Source: Mycoplasma sp. CAG:472
GTDB taxonomy: Bacteria > Bacillota_I > Bacilli_A > RF39 > UBA660
Length of the DNA: 53,522 bases
Direction of reading: 5' to 3'
Assembly (NCBI GenBank): GCA_000437315.1
Contig: FR899425.1
Span: forward strand, 1-53,522
The notes under the pieces were generated by a model that saw nothing but the letters and a program-made list of their open reading frames with translations, made no database searches and had not been told where the DNA came from. The translations under genes were made by a program, and so were the position numbers. Below, piece by piece: positions 50,774-53,522 of this stretch (positions are counted from its first letter, which is position 1; each line of letters begins with the position of its first letter).

Positions 50774-50803
50774 ACTATAACATAAATATATTTTACTTAT
50801 CAA
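50774..50803 (-). promoter_or_regulatory. LysR gene promoter in the divergent spacer
   Basis: Minus strand TTGATA (50798-50803), 18-base spacer, TATAGT (50774-50779). Any LysR site for the divergent Nudix gene must overlap it. Confidence 0.55.
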
Positions 50804-50809
50804 TAAATA

Positions 50810-52174
50810 AGAAATAAAATATTATTGAAAGGAGAAATTTTTATGGATATTGAAAAGTTAAAAGAAGAGTTTATTAAATTAAAAAAGGAGGAACTAGAGT
50901 ATCTTGATAATATAGCAAAACTAGGTTATCAAAAAACTTTTTCTCAAGAAGAGAAACTAAATATTTATCGAAAGTTGAAATTTTATGAAAATGAAAATGC
51001 TAAATTTTATAAAATTCTTTCTGATATTTTATATAAAAGTAAAGAAGAAAATATGGACAAAGTATTTATTGAAATTAAATTAAAAGACGACTTTTTTAAT
51101 AAAGTGAGTGATATATTTAATAGACATAGATATTTAATTTTAAGAAGATATAATATTAATTTAGAAACTAATAGTTATATATTAACAGTTAAGGATATTA
51201 TTGATGAAAGGTATACTAAATATCGTTATGAAGATTTTGATTATTTATTTAATAATCAAGAACTTTTTGAAAAGCCAATTTATATTTTTACCTATTATGA
51301 TGATCACTCTGATGAATATTTTTTATTTGATTTTACAACGGGGATTTATAGTGACTTTGTTTATGGAGATAGAAAAGAAATTTCTGTAAAGGAAATGGAA
51401 AATTTTGAAAAAGGCAAAATTATTATGAGGGTTACTTCATACGTTGATGAGGTTGAAGTAAGTACTATTTTTAGGGAAGAATTATTAAATGAAAATAATA
51501 AAACTTTAGAGGACTGTGCTAATAGTACAATGATTAGAGTAAATAAGTTAAATTATTTAAGAAGTCCAGAGTACAAAGAAAAAATGTTGCTAGAAAAAAT
51601 AACTAAACTTTATGACAAAGTAAAAGGAAACCTTACTAAAGAGGAAATATTATATAGTGGTGATTTTATTAATCTTATAAGAGAGGTTTATAGTCTTCCA
51701 AATAATAGAACTATTACAAGAGAAAAAATAGTTAAAAATGGTGGGAAAGATTCGGTTATAATAGTTGCAACTGATAGCAATGGTAATTACATATTAACTT
51801 TTCAAACAAGAATAAATGATAAAATAATAGCGGAATTTCCTTCGGGTTATATTGAAGATGGAGAAGGTGTTATTGAAGCAGCCAAAAGAGAGTTAAAAGA
51901 GGAAACTGGATATGTTTCAGATATTGTAACACTATTAGATGAATTTTATTATTCTGTAGGTATAGATAACTCAATTTGCTATATTGTAAGAATGAAAAAC
52001 TCTGTTAAAGCGTTTGATGTAAATTCAAATGAAAATTTGACATATGGGATATTTACTGAAGAAGAACTAAAATATTTATTAAATAATAACATTATGTGTG
52101 GCGGTTTAAATAAACTTGCATATTATAGTTTACAAAATAAGGGATGTAAAAGGACACTTAGAAATGTAAAATGA
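50810..52174 (+). repeat. tandem duplication, unit 1 (leader plus Nudix gene)
   Basis: The leader AGAAATAAAATATTATTG and the whole gene recur from 52199. Identity is high throughout at DNA level, including many synonymous positions, so the duplication is recent. Confidence 0.9.
50843..52174 (+). CDS. large Nudix protein with N-terminal extension, copy 1
   Basis: 443 residues from the ATG at 50843 (AAAGGAG site). The first about 290 residues are an unrecognised helical/mixed region (EEFIKLKKEELEYLDNIAKLGYQ). The C-terminal domain has the Nudix box GYIEDGEGVIEAAKREL then KEETGY, preceded by AEFPSG, the ADP-sugar pyrophosphatase-like form. The substrate is unknown. Possibly LysR-controlled. The tandem copy follows directly. 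Confidence 0.8.
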   Translation: MDIEKLKEEFIKLKKEELEYLDNIAKLGYQKTFSQEEKLNIYRKLKFYENENAKFYKILSDILYKSKEENMDKVFIEIKLKDDFFNKVSDIFNRHRYLILRRYNINLETNSYILTVKDIIDERYTKYRYEDFDYLFNNQELFEKPIYIFTYYDDHSDEYFLFDFTTGIYSDFVYGDRKEISVKEMENFEKGKIIMRVTSYVDEVEVSTIFREELLNENNKTLEDCANSTMIRVNKLNYLRSPEYKEKMLLEKITKLYDKVKGNLTKEEILYSGDFINLIREVYSLPNNRTITREKIVKNGGKDSVIIVATDSNGNYILTFQTRINDKIIAEFPSGYIEDGEGVIEAAKRELKEETGYVSDIVTLLDEFYYSVGIDNSICYIVRMKNSVKAFDVNSNENLTYGIFTEEELKYLLNNNIMCGGLNKLAYYSLQNKGCKRTLRNVK

Positions 52175-52198
52175 TTGTAAATAAGTTGTATATTTATT

Positions 52199-53522
52199 AG
52201 AAATAAAATATTATTGAAAGGAAGAATTTTTTATGAATATTGAAGAAGTAAAAGAAGAGTTTATTAAATTAAAAAAGGAGGAACTAGCATATCTTGATAA
52301 TATTGCAAAACTAGGTTATCAAAAAACTTTTTCCCAAGAGGAGAAATTAAATATTTATCGAAAGTTAAAATTTTATGAAAATGAAAATGCTAGATTTTAT
52401 AAATTGCTTTCTGATATTTTATATGAAAGTAAAGAAAAAAATATGGGCAAAGTATTTATTGAAATTAAATTAAAGGATGACTTTTTTAATAAAGTGAGTG
52501 ATATATTTAATAGACATAGATATTTAATTTTAAGAAGATATAATATTAATTTAGAAAATAATAGTTACATATTAACAGTTAAGGATATTATTAATGGAAA
52601 TTATACTAAATATCGTTATTCAGATTTTGATTATTTATTTAATAAGCAAGAGCTTTTTGAAAAACCAATTTATATATTTTTATATTATGATGATCACTCT
52701 GACGAATGTTTATTGCCTAGTGATTGGAATTTATTTGATTATTCAACAGGGATTTATATAGACTTTGTTTATGGAGATAAAAAAGAAATTTCTATAAAGA
52801 AAATGGAAAATTTTGAAAAAGGCAAAATTATTATGAGGGTTACTCCACGCGTTGATGAACTTGAAGTAAGAACTATTTTTAGGGAAGAATTATTAAATGA
52901 AAATAATAAAACTTTAGAGGACTGTGCTAATAGTACAATGATTAGAGTAAATGAGTTAAATTATTTAAGAAGCCCAGAGTACAAAGAAAAAATGTTGTTA
53001 GAAAAAATAACTAATATTTATGAAAAGGTTAAAGGAAAACTTACTAAAGAGGAAATATTATATAGTGGTGATTTTATTAATCTTATAAAAGAGGTTTATA
53101 GCCTTCCTAATAATAAAACTATCACAAGAGAAAAAATAGTTAAAAATGGTGGTAAAGATTCAGTTATAATAGTTGCTACAGATAGTAACGGCAATTACAT
53201 ATTGACATTTCAAACTAGAATTAATGATAAAATAATAGCAGAGTTTCCTTCGGGTTATATTGAGGATGGAGAAGATGTTATTGAAGCTGCTAAAAGAGAG
53301 TTAAAAGAGGAAACTGGATATGTTTCAGATAATGTAACACTACTTGATAATTCATATTATTCTGTAGGTATAGATAACTCGGTTTGCTGTATTGTACGAA
53401 TGAAAAACTGTGTTAAAGCATTTGATGTAAATCCGAATGAAAATTTAGCGTATGGTCTTTTTAGTGAAGAAGAATTAAAATACCTTTTAAATAATAACAT
53501 TATGAGTGGTAGTTTAAATAAA
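52199..53522 (+). repeat. tandem duplication, unit 2, cut by window end
   Basis: Second copy of the leader and Nudix gene. Main difference is a short insertion near residues 161-170 (about ten codons, with LPSDWN) compared with unit 1. Confidence 0.9.
52233..53522 (+). CDS. large Nudix protein, copy 2 (partial at 3' end)
   Basis: 430 codons are open from the ATG at 52233 to the window end without a stop; by comparison with copy 1 about 20 residues are missing. AAAGGAAG site. The Nudix box GYIEDGEDVIEAAKREL then KEETGY is intact, with Gly to Asp in the variable position compared with copy 1. The insertion YYDDHSDECLLPSDWNLFDY lengthens the N-terminal region. Same unknown N-terminal extension. 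Confidence 0.85.
   Translation, partial: MNIEEVKEEFIKLKKEELAYLDNIAKLGYQKTFSQEEKLNIYRKLKFYENENARFYKLLSDILYESKEKNMGKVFIEIKLKDDFFNKVSDIFNRHRYLILRRYNINLENNSYILTVKDIINGNYTKYRYSDFDYLFNKQELFEKPIYIFLYYDDHSDECLLPSDWNLFDYSTGIYIDFVYGDKKEISIKKMENFEKGKIIMRVTPRVDELEVRTIFREELLNENNKTLEDCANSTMIRVNELNYLRSPEYKEKMLLEKITNIYEKVKGKLTKEEILYSGDFINLIKEVYSLPNNKTITREKIVKNGGKDSVIIVATDSNGNYILTFQTRINDKIIAEFPSGYIEDGEDVIEAAKRELKEETGYVSDNVTLLDNSYYSVGIDNSVCCIVRMKNCVKAFDVNPNENLAYGLFSEEELKYLLNNNIMSGSLNK

Noticed and set aside
1..53522. Mollicute-type code with TGA as tryptophan
   Set aside because: TGA ends several genes in the normal place (LiaF-like gene, recU, LysR gene, kinase-like gene), and tryptophan is encoded by TGG throughout.
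1..53522. CRISPR array
   Set aside because: No series of short repeats with regular spacers was found; the only sizeable direct repeats are the two gene duplications at 33.1-34.3 kb and 50.8-53.5 kb.

Overview
The window is very AT-rich DNA from a low-GC Gram-positive bacterium (Bacillota, Bacilli side). The evidence is gene order typical of the group: cca, dnaD, nth / ponA, recU / gpsB, rnpB / rodZ-like, pgsA, together with scpAB, RNase Y, RNase J and GpsB. TGA is used as an ordinary stop (for example at the end of the LiaF-like gene, recU and LysR genes), so this is the standard code and not the Mycoplasma code. MurE carries the diaminopimelate-type DNPR motif and a class A PBP is present, so the cell has a normal wall. 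Pyruvate:ferredoxin oxidoreductase points to anaerobic metabolism. A small-genome, uncultured gut lineage is a plausible source, but that is inference.

Layout. 1-6.3 kb: nifJ (PFOR) and recG, each neighboured by an orphan small-RNA unit with its own promoter and terminator. 6.3-12.2 kb: a patatin-like lipase, then a five-gene extracytoplasmic acylation cluster (Ig-like SGNH protein, DUF4358 lipoprotein, MBOAT, DHHW protein, SGNH lipoprotein). 12.2-14.7 kb: LiaF-like and DUF4097-like envelope proteins, an unlisted 49-residue acidic protein, and a hemolysin III-type membrane protein. 14.7-18.9 kb: RNase Y and a JAMM-fold protein converge with RNase J, which is followed upstream by a small XRE regulator. 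18.9-19.6 kb: an RNA-rich spacer with tRNA-Met, several stem-loops and a possible 11-residue peptide. 19.6-32.7 kb: conserved chromosome core (membrane protein, scpA, scpB, asnB, murE, tRNA-Leu, cca, dnaD, nth, ponA, recU, gpsB, rnpB, rodZ-like, pgsA).

32.8-53.5 kb is accessory in character: a Cys-rich CotD-like protein, a tandem duplication of a small helical protein with its whole upstream region, a methyltransferase gene broken by one TAG, then about 10 kb of closely packed same-strand genes. These encode a PD-(D/E)XK-like protein, two MutT-type Nudix hydrolases, a secreted Cys-repeat protein, a degenerate FtsK-type motor with a gamma domain, a MazG-type pyrophosphohydrolase, a nuclease-helicase of the DUF2075 type, a PLD-SF2 helicase-DUF3427 protein, and an overlapping pair made of a two-TM protein and a protein with a HEPN-like RxxxxH motif. 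A DNA helicase IV-like protein, a NERD protein, a kinase-like protein behind a strong promoter with flanking operator arms, a LysR regulator and two tandem Nudix proteins follow; the last is cut by the window end.

The best candidate for an undescribed system is the 35.0-45.4 kb island, which combines nucleotide-pool hydrolases with nuclease-helicases and membrane/HEPN proteins in one orientation. The other items worth checking are the orphan small RNAs around recG and an ACTAGT-pair element that flanks nifJ on both sides.
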